A stretch of 64,000 nt of DNA. It comes from Callaeas wilsoni (taxonomy: Eukaryota; Chordata; Aves; Passeriformes; Callaeidae). Below the pieces are notes generated by a model. It worked only from the letters and a program-made list of their open reading frames with translations, did no database searches and was not told where the DNA came from. Of the stretch, positions 13,121-26,151 are shown one piece after another. Each line of letters starts with the position of its first letter. The first letter of the stretch is position 1. The translations under genes were made by a program, and so were the position numbers. The DNA is taken from NCBI GenBank assembly GCA_013398955.1, contig VWPU01009522.1, forward strand, positions 1 to 64,000, given 5' to 3'.

Positions 13121-16100
13121 TCTTTTGTGTGTATTCAATTAACTGGTTGGTAAGAGTGTGAAGAGGCCTCTGAGGCTGATGACCATTTGTAGTCCAGAAA
13201 GTTTGGAAATTATTCTAGCTTTAAAAGAAACAGTTTCAGGAGCCTACTCAGCTTTTGCAGGCTTGATTATCTTTAATTTTCACCATCTGAATAGGTTTAA
13301 TAAGAAAGGAATTGCAGTTAAATTTAAGCAGACTTTTGCACTCAGGAATTAAATTTCTGTTTTTCTTTCTTGTCGTGGCTTACTGACAATTGTCTTGCTA
13401 ATGCATTTAAATTCTACTCCTTAAAAATGTATTAACTGGTTTATTTGTAGGAGGTCATCACTTTCACAATATTGTATAAAACTGAAACCAAATCCTCCTG
13501 TCTGCAGCTGCAGTGTTAAATAGAGCATCATTGTCATGTGGTGAGCATGGCTGTCAAAACACTTCGGTCAAAGTGGGTAACATGAACAGTTCTTCTACAT
13601 TAAATATTTATAGAAGAAAATGCAAACTCAGAAGGCTGCCAGCAGACAGACATACTGCTTAAATACATTGTTGTGGTGGCAAGGGCATGAATCTTTGCAC
13701 TGCAGCTTTAGGAAGAAGACAGCGACCTGTTTCTCCTTGCTTATGGGCTCGATGGTGTGCTTTTTCTGCATGTGAACATAGATGAAAAGGAGCTGGAAAT
13801 TTAAAACTTCGAAAGGAAAACAATAGCTCTGTAAGAGTGATTTGCCTGCCAGCATCCCCCGAAACGGTCTGTTCTGCTACAGCAGCCACAGAAGAGCCCA
13901 GCACAAGCCTCTCTTGCGTGCCCGGCCTCAAGGGCCAGCACGTCTTTATTTCAGGTCCTCTGGTGCAAACAGGTGGTGAACTACAAGTGGCGAGATGCTG
14001 AGGAGAAAACCATGTAATTAAATCTGGCACTGTAGTATAATAAATCTCCGTTGTATTCTTTAGCTTTCTAGACGCCTTTCGAGCAATACACAATGGCTGT
14101 GATTAATGACTGTTGTATTGTCTTAAATAATAAGCTTGAGCCTTTGGATAGGTGACATAATTTAGCCGTAATGAGCGTCAGCTTCATGTGTTTGATCTCA
14201 ATGCTTTGAATTTCAGTGTCGTTGTTGCCATGTCCTTGAGAGATTGTTTTATGCTGAAGAAAACCAGTAAAGGAGGGGGATGGGGAGCAATTTTTATGAG
14301 GGTGTGAAGAATCCAACCAAACTGTTGCTCTGAGGACGCTGACTTTCTTGTTGTCTCTTGTTTTTAGATATGTGAGATGAAAGCGATTTGAATTGTTCAT
14401 AAACTGGACCCACTGCTATTGAGGAGGTTTTTTCTTTGATAAAAGTATTCCTTGCTGGGAGGTGTCTGCTGAGAGTACCAGTGATGGGTGTTTCCTTTTG
14501 TTTGTCAAGATGCACCAAATAGCCATGGCAGGGAAAAGGCTTTTCGGTCCTTTCCACACCATTGCCTCATCCGTCACCACCTCAGCAGGCTTCTCTGTTG
14601 TTTTCTCCCTTGGCTGAAGGCAGCAGCTCTTTGATATGAGCGCCTATTTCTTCGCATTGCCTGGATTCAGCTGGCAGACAAGAAAAAACATTATATTCTC
14701 TTCCCTGCAGTACCTGTGAAGAGTTTTCCTCATCTCCATGCTGTGTATCTGCACAGCACTTCAGCAGAGCTGGGAAGGGAGGGCTGAGAAACTACAAAGC
14801 ACATCAGACCTAATTATTCAGCCAGCATAAGGGCCTTTCTTTCCTGCTCGGGATATTCACTTTTGCCTGTGTGGGTAGGTTGACTGACAGAGCGTGCTGA
14901 TCCCAAAGCCATTGCACTGCGCCATATGAATGTTCCAACCCCAAATCCATCCTCCTTCAGGCAGCCTGGCCCGAGGGGGCAGCCCTCACGGCAGGGCTTG
15001 TCAGTGGAGGGTCAATGGAGACGCTCCCCTTTGTCATTATTTTTGCGGGGATGGTGGAGAAAGGGATTTCAAATCCCTCACCCTTTCCTATTAAGTCTGA
15101 CTCATTTTGTCTGGTTTAGCGTTGTGGTAGAAAGAAACATAATGGATTTGTTAGGGTCAGTGCTTCACAATGTGACGGTTGACTTTGATGGGCAATAGGG
15201 CCTGGTTTGCCACTCCAGACAAAGGATTTGTAGGTCTTGCAGGCTGCCATCTGTTTCTAAAAGCAAGTTTTTGTGGAGAAGTGATGCAGCTTGCATGCTG
15301 AAAAAGTTAGGGTCTTTTTCTTGAGAGCTGCCATGCTTTTATATTTGAGGTTCTAATTTCAACACTAAACACAGTTTATTAATAGCAGGACTCCCTTTTG
15401 CCCTCCCTCAGGCAGCCTGAACATCCAAATAACGTTAGTGATGTGTTGACATCTTCTAAAATATTTGTATTTTAGAATGCACGCACTGATCCCTGGAGTG
15501 GGTTCTATTCTTTTCTTCAGCCCCCACCCAAACTCTGAAATGCAACATCTGGCTGCATTCAGGTTGTTTTCCTTTATTCTGCTGCATAAGCATATAAGAG
15601 AAAGATTGGAGAAGAAATAATGTTCAGTTTTCATTTGATTTTTCTCTTGTGCTGAAGTTTTGTCTTGTGCTCTCTTAAAAACAACACAAAAACAGCTGAT
15701 CATACACTCTGCCCCTATAATCCAGAGTGGAAATTCCTGCTTTCCTGAAATGAATCTGCTGCAGAGTCTCTTAAATAAAGTGGCCAGCTGACCTGTAGGG
15801 CTTAGACATGCTGACAAATACGATCTATTTATGTGCTGTGTGTTAACCTGACTGTTAATGGATTGTTTCTATGTATAACTACTGGAGGAAGCACCGAGCT
15901 GCACAATCCAGGTCTGGACGGCAGGAAGACATCCTGCTGCAGGACTTAGCAAAAAATAACGAGTAAAGTCTCTGCAGTTTTCTTGTTTTCAGCTGGAGAT
16001 GAACGGGACCTCCGGCACTAAAAAGAGGTCCTGGATTCTGGTCCTACCCATTTGTTTAGCCCATCTCCTCGTGCAGTCCTTCCTAACACTCTTACAGTGC

Positions 16101-17537
16101 ATTTTTCTTTTTTATGAAGGGGAGTGACTGGTGTGGCTGCTGTAGCTGTGCAGGTACACAGGAGCATCACTAAAAATGGGGCTGAAAGTGCCCTGTTGTG
16201 ACAAGCGAGTTAATATGCTGCTGCTGAACGTCATATTAAGGCTGTGGTGGCAGCCAAAGGAAACTGGCACCTTCCCCTTGCCCCCAAACACAGCAGCCCA
16301 AGGCCTGCCTCCACAGACATCCAGGGCATCTTGTCACTCTACTGCAAACCAGCGTTTGCCAGCCACTGGCGGAAAGCTGGCAGCCTGCACCGGGGCTCGT
16401 GCTCTCGCTGCCGAAGTGCTGTGTTTCTGCTGTTCCTGGAATTAACCTGTTCTCCAGACTCCCTCCCAGCCCTGGCAAGTGGCTCGGTGCTGGGGGCTGA
16501 CGTGGGAGAGAGGGCTTGCTGGCTCCCCTGCCCTGCTGGGCAGAAGGAAACATGGCCATCGGCTGGCGAGCAGCACGTCCAGCCCTGGTTCCCTGCCCTG
16601 GCTTTCCTCACAGCACTGTGCCTGAGCCAGCACTGTGCAGGCAGCAGTGAAAAGAGGAATTTTTTTTTTTTTTTTTTTGGAGGGAATTAAAGGAGTAAAA
16701 TGACTGTCTTTGATGTGGTGGCCTGGTTCCGTACAGAGCTTTCTGCCGCAGGAGCTGATGGCTTGTCCCTCTGCCAAATAGTCCTCTGAAGGGTGGGAAA
16801 CGCTACTGATAAAGACCTGAGGCCCAGGAAAGTGACATTCCTGGTCAATAGGATTAATTTAAGTGAGGGGGTACTTATATGAAGACGAGAGCTGATCCAT
16901 AGTAGGCAGTCTAAACACAGGCTGCTTCCTCTGATTCAGGCTCCTAAGTCCTCTACCTGGCCATTTTGTGGAATTTGAATAGTTTGCCAAGGAAGGGCTT
17001 GTTAGGTCCGGCCATGTGATCTAGACAGTTTTGGAAAGATGATGCTGATGATTTTCTTTGGAGACGTGGTGATGGTTCAACCATCAAATATATGCCCCAG
17101 GAGTGAGCCCATCCAGCTACCTCTAAAGTCCTTTCAAGCAGCAGAAAAACTTCCTGTCTCCTTTTAAGGTGCAGCAGTGTCATGGTGTCAAGTCCTAACA
17201 CCTATATGGGACCCTTGGAAAGATGCTTGAGGAAGCCCATCATTTTCATGCAGTTAATTTTAAATTTTCAAAGCTGAGACTTTTCTTGACTCTCTCACTA
17301 AAATACAGGGTGACACAAGCTTCACAGAAGTGCAGTCATTAGTTTAAGAGGATCAGATAAAAATTGAAAGGGTTTTCTTTAAGAAAAATTTGCATCAAGT
17401 ACTTCTAGGTAGCTGTGTTATCATTTTATCTGAAATGAGTGTTGAGTTTGAGAAGCCAACATGTTCTTTATGGTCCATTTGTGGACTCCAGGTTTTTGGC
17501 AATGTGTATATACTGCAGCTTTGGAGCTATCAAATTT
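13121..17537. other. Intronic sequence, no gene seen
   Basis: This stretch contains chance minus-strand open frames of 144 and 150 codons (13659-14093 and 15365-15817) without domains, and a T19 run at 16660-16678. The 16.2-16.6 kb part is GC-richer and open in several frames at once, which is typical of composition rather than coding. Confidence 0.5.
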
Positions 17538-17639
17538 ATTGAAGGGGTAGGTGTATGACCCTCAGTATCTTTTTTGTGCAGTCTTTGATATTGAAGGGGT
17601 AGGTGTATGACCCTCAGTATCTTTTTTGTGCAGTCTTTG
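17538..17639. repeat. Perfect 52-bp tandem duplication
   Basis: The block beginning attgaaggggtaggtgtatg and ending gtgcagtctttg occurs at 17538-17587 and again at 17590-17639. By eye all 50 bases are identical, with 'at' between the copies. Identity without any substitution indicates a recent duplication, or an assembly or allelic copy-number artefact. Confidence 0.93.
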
Positions 17640-20600
17640 TATCTTCTACACTCTAAAAAAAGGATAAAAAGGGGGGAGTTGCAGGGGATAAACTTCTGAA
17701 GAGTGAGGACAAAAATGATGGAATTGTCATTTTGTAGAAAAAGCCGTTGATTTAGTCAGTTTAGCCAAAGAATCTTTGGCTCTGTTAGAGAAGAACTTTT
17801 TCTGCTGTACTTAATTGAATTTGCCAAGCTGGAACAAGCCCTGGCATAGCAGTTTCAACCCCTGCCTTTGCTAGTCAGCAGCATTCAGAGCTGCAGAGAA
17901 GTGATGAAAAACGCTGAGCAAATGCTGTGTGAACTGGAAAGTCAGCATTGAAATGCCTTCTTGACCTGGTGGTGATGGTGATTTCCTCCTTCTGAGTCAG
18001 TGTGGGACATTTGGCACATGTCCAACACACAAAAACGAATTGTATTCTGCAAGGATTCTCTTCCCTGCTGTGTGTGCACTCAGCACCGTCCGGGTGGGCG
18101 CCTGCACAAGCTGTGCTCTGGAGAATGAATCTGATCTGATCAAGCCTCTGTGGAGAAGGAAAACTCAGATTTGTTGCGAGCTGCAAGAGGAAAGCAGGAG
18201 TTTTTACATACCATTACATAGGAACATTACTTTTGTCCGGAAGCATAAGGGTTATAGTGGGGGAGCCTAAATCCTAAATTTAAGTCCTGATGTGGCATTG
18301 ACTGTAGGTCCTGAGGAGCTTTATGTTCTGTCATTCCTGCAGTCTGCTGGAAAAAATATGTTATTTGTACAGGCAATGAAAGCATTGGCTATGAAAGCTG
18401 CAGTCATTTGCACATACAGCTGGATGGTTCTGAACCAGTTCAGTGATGAGCAGTCTCAGCCTGCCTAGTGAGATAGTGGGGAGCTAACATCCTACCCAAT
18501 TAGTTGTTACTTGAATCGGAAGGAGAGGAGTGGTGTGCAAATTCATGCCTTCCATTTGAGTTCATTTGGATATAGGAGCTGCTGTTTTTGTTTGATAAAC
18601 TTGATAAACCTCATCTACTGTAACAGTGATTTCAATTGGAGGAAGATAAATTGAGGTGGAGAAGGAAATTGGAGGGCAGAGGCTCAAGCCTGAGCAGGAA
18701 GGTTGTTTTAATAACCATGTCAAATGCATGTGGCTTTGGTTCAGGGTAAATGCCAATTCTTCAAAGTTCTTAAGATAAAAAAGGCAGAGACCTCAATTGT
18801 TCAGGTATATTTGAATATAATATTTGAATATATTTGAGATGCCTCTGAAAAGCAAGCCCAGTTTCAACCAAACAGAGCAAAACAGAAGACTGTGTCACTT
18901 CCTTGAGAAAAGAGGCAGACTCTCTGCTGGGTTTGTTTTCCCAGTCCTGGAATGAGAGCTTTCTGTTTGCGCTATCCAAAATGCTGATTAGTAAGATGTC
19001 CTGACAAACAGGAGGAATTTAATGCAGTAAGAGGAAGAGTGATGTAGGAGGAAGAGTGATGCAGTTTATCTGTGGTCATGGGTGTGCCCCTGTGGGTGTG
19101 TGAGATTCCTGCCCTGGATTAAGGGCAATGGTGTGTGCTTCTGTTGGACCCGGAGGAAATGACTTTCAAGTGCATTGAATAGTGTTGGGTGTGGGGGGGG
19201 TGTGTGTGTGTGAAGAATAGAAGGCTATGAACAGAAGTCTTTTTCTAACTTAAGGTAAGTTTCACTTTCAATTGATGCCCTGCACTGAAATACCCCATGT
19301 ACAAGGCTTGAGGTTTCAATAAAATGCACACTAAAGCTGGAATACAGATTGCTGTTTGGAAAAGCTAAATTGCAGAAATTTATAGAGAACGAGAAGTCTG
19401 TCGCCTAAGAAATAAGCAAAGCCGGTAAGAGACTTGATAGCTTTTTTAGATTGTAAGGCAAGAAAGATTATCAAACAGAAGTGATAAGTTAGGGATGCTG
19501 AAAGGCAAAGCAAGGATGCACAATGCCTGGGAGGCGAAGGGCGGCCGTGCCTGTTCTTTCTCCAGATCGGTGGGGAGCTCTGTGTGTGTACAAATGCATG
19601 TGCAGACCAAGTTACTCTTTCCCATCACAGAAGAACCCCAGGTAACCTGGTTTGTTAGAAAAGGGAGTTTCTGCGGGCTCACAGCTCTCTGAGACCCCTT
19701 TCCACTCACTAGATGGCAATTCACTGGATATTTCTGACTGTCCTAAATGAGAGACAGTGACCTCAATGGCCAACAAGGACGGCTTCAAGAAGAATCCTGG
19801 AAACCTGATGGCTTCTTGTGTGCTTTCCAGTCAGTGATCTGAGTGAAGGAGCCTGCTTCATTTGGTGCCAGGGCTCTTGCAGATGAGGAATGTGCAGTGG
19901 TGCTTTTTATTTTTTGTGCCAGATAACAACCAATTCTAATGCTTGTTTGAGAGCCTCATTATTCCACAGGTCCTAATGTTCCACCAGGAGTGATCTTCTA
20001 AATCTCTCCAAACTTTTCACTTATGCTAACAGAAGAAATTTTGATATCTCATTCCTTCACTCTGTCCCTCAGTTCACAAACAGAAAGCTGTGGAAACATG
20101 AAACAAGAAATCAGTCTTTTTATGTGTGTGTGTCTGTGTCTGTGTCTGTGTATGTTAATTATAAGTCAAAATAATGTTCTTAACTTTCTTAAGGCTCTGA
20201 ATATAAAATCCATATTTCAAAATCTATGAGGCAAGAAGTAAAGAGACATAAATAGGAAGTGCTTTTGATAAATGTTTCCAAGAGGATTTGTTGAGATAGA
20301 TGACATACAGGGATCACCTCACACACACATATATATATATATGTATATTTGTACTACAAGGTGAACTAATGTTAAACCTCTGACAGACAAAATCACAGTA
20401 TTTCTTAAATGGGTACAGCATTTACATTTTTCTTCTGATACAGCTCTGATGTGGAGTCATTTCTCCAGGCTTATCCAGAAAGCTGTGGAAGCATGAGCTC
20501 AGTTACATCCCTGTTCACTAAAATGTTCAGTGAAATCAGAAGCAACTCATGGCTGACAGCAGTCTTTTTTCCTTTCCCTTTGAAGCTTCCAAGAAGGTAG

Positions 20601-23600
20601 GATGTTGTCAGCCAAGGTGGTGGTTTTCAGGGCCGCATCACCTTTGTCCCTACATTGCAGATACCACCCCGTCCTGCAAAGCGATGGGTGGCTTCTGAAA
20701 CAGGCTGCACAACCTGTCCTGCTGTTGGAGCAGTGAGTAAGGACTAAGCTGGCCATTTCAGGGCAGTGGTGACGGTCACTGTGGCACTGACAAAGCACTG
20801 GCTGCAGGAACAGGAGAGTTGCAACTGTTTGTGACAAATTCTAGGGAAATGTGTGACTTGATGGTGACTGTCTTGTCTGGTGACACTTAACTGCATAAAA
20901 AGACTTAGCCAAATTATTATTCTGAAAGTCTCATGGGGAGCATGGAACAGGTTCTGACAGTTTTCAAAGTCTTCATGTCCATTCACTGGTGTCTGAAATT
21001 TTTTCCTTCAAAAACAACTTTCAAAAGAAATTTTCTTATACTCCAATCTTTGGCTCTTGTATTGGTGTATTAACAAAAAGGAGGGGTTTCTTTCAAGGTC
21101 TCTAAGCCTGTTTTGCAAAGGGAGGTGTGGTGGAAGAGGCTTCCAAGGGCTTGCTCTGACGGTAGATATCCTTCAGAAGAGACCTCCACTGTGTGAACTT
21201 CATCTTCACAATACTTAACCGAGAAAGGTTTTACCACTCTCTTTGCCTTCTCTTTTACATTTTTACATCACCGAAGAAAAGTAGTTTCCTTTTTGAAACA
21301 TACCAATTCAGTGGAAGACAACTAATTGTGGTTGTGGCCATATATTGTATGACTGGGTTAAATTCTGTTGGAAGGCTGAATTAAAAACTAAGATGTCTCA
21401 CTCATGCAATCCCACGTGTTTAATATGTAGCTTGAGCTACAGATGCTGTTCTGTGCTGCATATCAGTGTCTGTGTAGATTGCCAAAGAGTCAGCCTAATG
21501 CCAGAGATGATTCAGAGTGCTTTCTGTTATCCTCTAATGGTGGTTAACTCTTACATGGGAATTCCTGTCCTGGTCAGGTGTAATGTCCATCTTGTCTAAC
21601 AGCTGGTATGTGCTGTTGCTGTGGAGTATGATTCATGGGCAGTGTTAGGAAATAACTCTCCTGCAGGGAACACATCTTCATGGTAACCCTTTGGAAAGGT
21701 TGATTTACATACTGAAATAGTAGGGAGCTTGTGTGTCTGCACATGCATCCTTCTGCTGAGCTCAATATGCTGTGACGGCCGACATGGGCAATGGCTTTTC
21801 ATCCTCTACTGATATCAGAGTGAGCTTTTGTTTTGCTGTCCTCTGCCCGCTCAGAGTTCTTCTCTTCATGATCATCCCCAGCATGTGAAATAATTCAGGT
21901 GATGACTGTATAACTTTGTTCAGTTTGTTTGATGGATGGGATTTATCCCCATCACTGTATTACCTCTCTGTTGCAACTTGTAACCTTATTTTGGAAAGCG
22001 GTTTAGTCATTTTAGGGGCGGAGGGAAACAACATTGTTTGTGATTATATTTTTAGAAGTGAGAGAGAGGAGAACATAGTTACTTGGATTGCTTCCTTGAG
22101 GCTGCCAGATTAACTTTATGAAGACTCTCAAAGCAGGCAGATTTGGCATTTTTGAAGAATATGCTTACACAATATTAGGAAACTGTTCCAGTTCAGGAAG
22201 ATGCTGGACCTCTCCAGTAGTCTAATAAACTGCAGCAGCAGTGTGTGCATTGCCCCAAAAGGCAGTTGGTGTACTCTGCCGTCTTGGAAACCTGTCTCAA
22301 GTGGTACAGCAGCCTCTCAGTGCATGATTACTCATGCTTAACAAGCCACGGTCCTTCAAACAGAGGCAAGAATATGAAGAAATAAAATATTAAGCAGATC
22401 GAAGTTCAGCGCAATCATTGTGTTAATCAAAACTGCTCTCCTCAACAAAACCGGCTGAGGCAAAGTAATGGACTTGTCAATATGGATTTCATTCATTTCC
22501 AAATGATTCCATCACTACGTTGATCTTTGATGTATTCATTTTTTCCAGTTCATTTGTTACGCAGCTTTTGTCACCAGACAGTCATGGTCCTTTACAGGAA
22601 GCAACTTGGTACGGCAAAACTTAGTGGTTTTTTGCAGGTCTGCCGATGAAGTATACATGTGGTTGTTTATATACCTCCAGTTTGGGCTTGCCTATAGAAA
22701 ATTCCTCATAGGGTCCCCAGAATCCTTCTAGGAAGAGCAAAAAGAGCCTCTAGGTCCCATTTCATTTTGTGGTTTTTTGTTGTGGTTGGCTGAGGGTTCA
22801 GCAGATCTTTACCTCCAAGCACCTGAGAAGAGTGGCACAGGCTGACAGGTTTGGCAGGGCTCCCGACCAGAGTCCTGTTCCCGGGCTGTGTGCTCTTCCC
22901 TGCCCTTCCCTTCTCCTTTCTAGGCAGTATTCCTGAGCTGCCCCTCAAGAGAAGTAGTGATACTGAAACACTGCCCTATCATCAGAATTGGTGTGCAGTA
23001 TCTGTGGGATGGAGGAAGCAGAAAGTCCTCATGCCAAAACTCTCCTCACAAGGGGGATATGAAGTAATTTGGCTATTTAAGGAAAGTTTAAGGTCTCACT
23101 GTCTGTGATGGTTGCCTACAGCAAGTCTCTTGTGGAAGAAAAGAAGATGGATGGGAAATCTCTTTGGAAGTTGTGTGAGCGCATGGCATGGCTGGGACTG
23201 GAAGCTGTGTATGATTTCTGAGTAGCAGCTCCTGGCCCAGTCGTCACTGATGAGAAGATTAAATCTCCTTACGGTGTAAAACATAAGTTCATGTATCTTT
23301 TCAGTGTCATCCTCTAGTTTGTTTTCCGCGGCTTCAGTTTAGAAGGACAAATCTTTTGGTTGTAATGTAAGGCCAGTAGTGGCTCTAAGGGGCTGTGTGA
23401 AGGAGTGCATTCTCCTAGGGCAGGAGACGGGTCACTGCTTTGCTGTGTCTTGGAGAACAGCAGTATCTGGCTGAATAAAAGACTTTTGCAGGCTGTATGA
23501 AGTATTTGGTAGGGCATGGCACAAGGTAATGCAGCACGTTGTGAAATATTAATGTAGAACTTAAAATCTTGCTTTAAAATCTTGTTAAACTTTAATTAAA

Positions 23601-26079
23601 ACAAACATGGCTGTGCCACCGCATTAAAATGTTAGAACTTGATGTTCAATGTGTGAGTTCAAGCAGGCTAAGATCATCCTGAAATATACATGTGAAGAGG
23701 ATTTCCCCTGCCCTTCCTCTTCAGAATAGTAGGGAAGAAGCATCAGAAAGTAAAGTGTGACATCAGCAGTGCCAGTTACAGCAACGTGCCTGGATTTAAG
23801 TCACTCAGTTCGCATCTGTAGAAGAGCTTGCCCCCAGGAAGTAAAAAGCAGTTGTTCATCACATTTCTTAATGGGGCTCATAAATCTCTCTGACCTAAGG
23901 AAAGCTGCAGAGCTCAAGAGGAACCTTAATTCTGTAATGCAGTTACAGGTTCAACATGAGACTGAAGTCCCTGTCCGCCCTCCCAGGATTTGTCCCCGTA
24001 TTTTACCCAGCTGAGGATTGGGCCAGGTGTTTCAGCTGACAATGTTGAGCTCATCCCAGTGAGATGAGTGGTGTCACCAGGGAGCTGTGGAGGTACAGTC
24101 ACCTTGCAGGTCTTGTCTGTGGCCATTTTACAAGCTTTCTGGCTTAGCCAGGCATGATGTTTTTCCTTTGCTAAAATGTTGTCAATGGCATGGCATCATT
24201 TGAAGTGCTGCATAATCCTTAATGAAGGACTTTGAGTAGTGATTGTCTTGGCAGTGCTTTGGAGCACCCGGTTTGCAGCTGGGCGATCCGTACAGAGAAC
24301 TCAGGCACTGCTCATATGTCTCTTAAGAGGGCCTTTTGTTCTCAGTGGCAGCAATTATTCAATAATGAATAATTTTTTTAAAAAATAAGAAAATGTCCCT
24401 AGCTTGTCACAGGGATGGCTGCTCTAAAGCTGTGAAGAGCCTCAGGCTCTTCAGATGCAGGTTTCTCTCACTGTAGTAGTTGCCTTGGTATAAATTCTGA
24501 AAGCAGTTATGTCCCATGACTGTGTATGCCTGGATGCCTTGCAGTTGTGTGTGTGTGTGTGGGAGAGTGGGAGGAAGGGGAGAAATGAGCAGCATCCTCC
24601 TAAGAGGAGTTGCTGGCTACACGTTTGGAAAACCCCACAATTACTCCTTCGTAAGCCAGCTTTTGATAAGGTAGCTATGGGAACCTTCTTTCAAAAGGAG
24701 GTAGTTAAATATTTTTCATCATTCCACATTTCAGGTTAGTTTTCACTTATTTCATTCTTACCTTCCTTTCTTCTGTGTCCTAGCAGGGTTTTTTTGCAAG
24801 TTTGAGGCCTCAAGTTCTAGAGAGCGTGTCTGTGTTTTGTTTCTGTTTTTTGAATCAGTGCTCATTGAAATCCTTTTTGCTTTAAATAAAACTTCCATGC
24901 TTGAGAAATTTAAAACTTCTTTTGCCTGCAAAACCAGAGACAGTTTCCCTGAACCGTTTAAAGCTGGTGTTGCTTGCTTCCTCTTCTTGATATCCTCCCA
25001 ATTCTCCAGGTGTCTTTTAAAAGAAGAGGCTGAAAACACCTCTGAGGCATCACAGCCTCCCATGGAACCCACTGGAGCTTGTGGAGACTTTTATATCGTA
25101 ATTAGCGTGCAGATGTTTAACATGAAAATTTTATCTGTGGATCTGAACATAGCATAATTTACCATCTGTAAATAAAGCAGGGACAGGGCTTTGCAATAAT
25201 AATGAGATTTGTTAATTAAAAAAAAAGTGAAAACCTGGTCCAAGATCTTTGTGGTACTCATAACAAAGTGAATTGACTCAGCTGCACAGGTGTTTACAAC
25301 ACAGGAACTAGAAAATTTGGATTTCTGTCTTAAAATAAAACCAAAATTATCTACAAGCACAGCTGGTGGTGCCTATTCCTATTTATAGCCAGTACAAACC
25401 TTATTGGTAGAACACCTGTAGTCTTCTGACAGCAGTCCAGCCAGTAAAGGCTGCTGGCTCTGGGTTAGATGTGGAGAGCTCCTAGTGACACGAGCCTATG
25501 TTTTATTTGGTTTCTCTAATGCTACAAAGGTTATAGTTCTGAAGGTCTGATTAGAGATAGCCAATATTATACAAGAGAACATAAAAGTACTGGAGGTTTT
25601 CCATGTTATTTACCACATCAGCTGTACTTTTTGCAGGGATCCATGGGGTCCCAAACACTCCTGAAAATCTGATTGCTACAGGCGAAGAGAGAGTGGCCTG
25701 TGGGAGCAAAGTCTCAGCATCAGCTGGAAGTGAATGTGTGGAAGACAGACTGAGGAACATGTTTGGGCAGCAGCACTAGACAGAAAATTGTAAGTGGGCC
25801 AGTGAAATGGTAATGAGTAAAGTTATAAGAAAAAGAATCTGGATGTGTCTGATCCTTGTCAAATGCTTGACAAGAGATGCTAAGAGAGCCCTGAGAACAG
25901 AGTATTCATCTCTTCCTGCCTCTTCCCCAGCCAGAGCCTGTGGAGCAGGATCAGGGATAAGAAATTAAGCAGAAGATTGCAGTCACTTTAAGGACAGCAA
26001 ATCCTGTTGCCTAAAATGAAGCTTCAGTAACCCATCTACATGCATTTTATGTTCTGCTTCATCTCTCATGGTCTCGCAG
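17640..26079. other. Intronic sequence with microsatellites, no gene seen
   Basis: This stretch holds several simple repeats: a two-copy ~16-bp repeat at 19030-19062 (aggaagagtgatg), a G/TG tract at 19180-19212, a tgtgtc-type tract at 20121-20154, a CA/TA tract at 20319-20348 and (TG)n at 24545-24561. A possible recursive splice site at 19254/19255 is listed separately. Open frames show no recognisable protein. Confidence 0.5.
19235..19262 (+). promoter_or_regulatory. DENND5B: Possible recursive splice site in intron 1
   Basis: The sequence tctttttctaacttaag is directly followed by gtaagt. A pyrimidine tract, a branch-point-like ctaac and an AG are thus abutted to a perfect 5' splice site, with the junction between 19254 and 19255. 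Recursive splicing in long vertebrate introns uses such AG|GT sites. Against this, the AG is preceded by A rather than C, and the branch-like element is unusually close. Confidence 0.3.
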
Positions 26080-26151
26080 AGATGCCATAATTTTTGTAAC
26101 TGCTTGGAAAATGTCGATAGTCTTTCTGAATTGCAGCAGCAAATTAAAGAG
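26080..26151 (+). other. Candidate unassigned 72-nt exon
   Basis: A pyrimidine-rich acceptor (ctctcatggtctcgcag ending at 26079) and a near-perfect donor (gag|gtaagt at 26152) bracket exactly 72 bases. In phase 0 they read 24 codons: RCHNFCNC, then LENVDSLSELQQQIKE, a cysteine-rich start followed by a coiled-coil-like stretch. I do not recognise this peptide. The exon does not fit DENND5B: after exon 1 (phase 1) it would read Glu-Met-Pro-stop. It may be a poison exon, an exon of a nested gene, or chance. A cagtaac branch-point-like element lies about 45 bases upstream of the acceptor. Confidence 0.3.

Noticed and set aside
13659..14093. 144-codon open frame on the minus strand
   Set aside because: No domain, no splice context and ordinary intron composition; judged chance.
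15365..15817. 150-codon open frame on the minus strand
   Set aside because: No recognisable family and ordinary intron composition. It is likely chance and not a retrocopy, since no poly(A) tract or flanking repeats are seen.
16244..16690. 148-codon open frame on the + strand ending in a Phe run
   Set aside because: The Phe run is a T19 tract. Several frames are open together, reflecting GC-rich composition.
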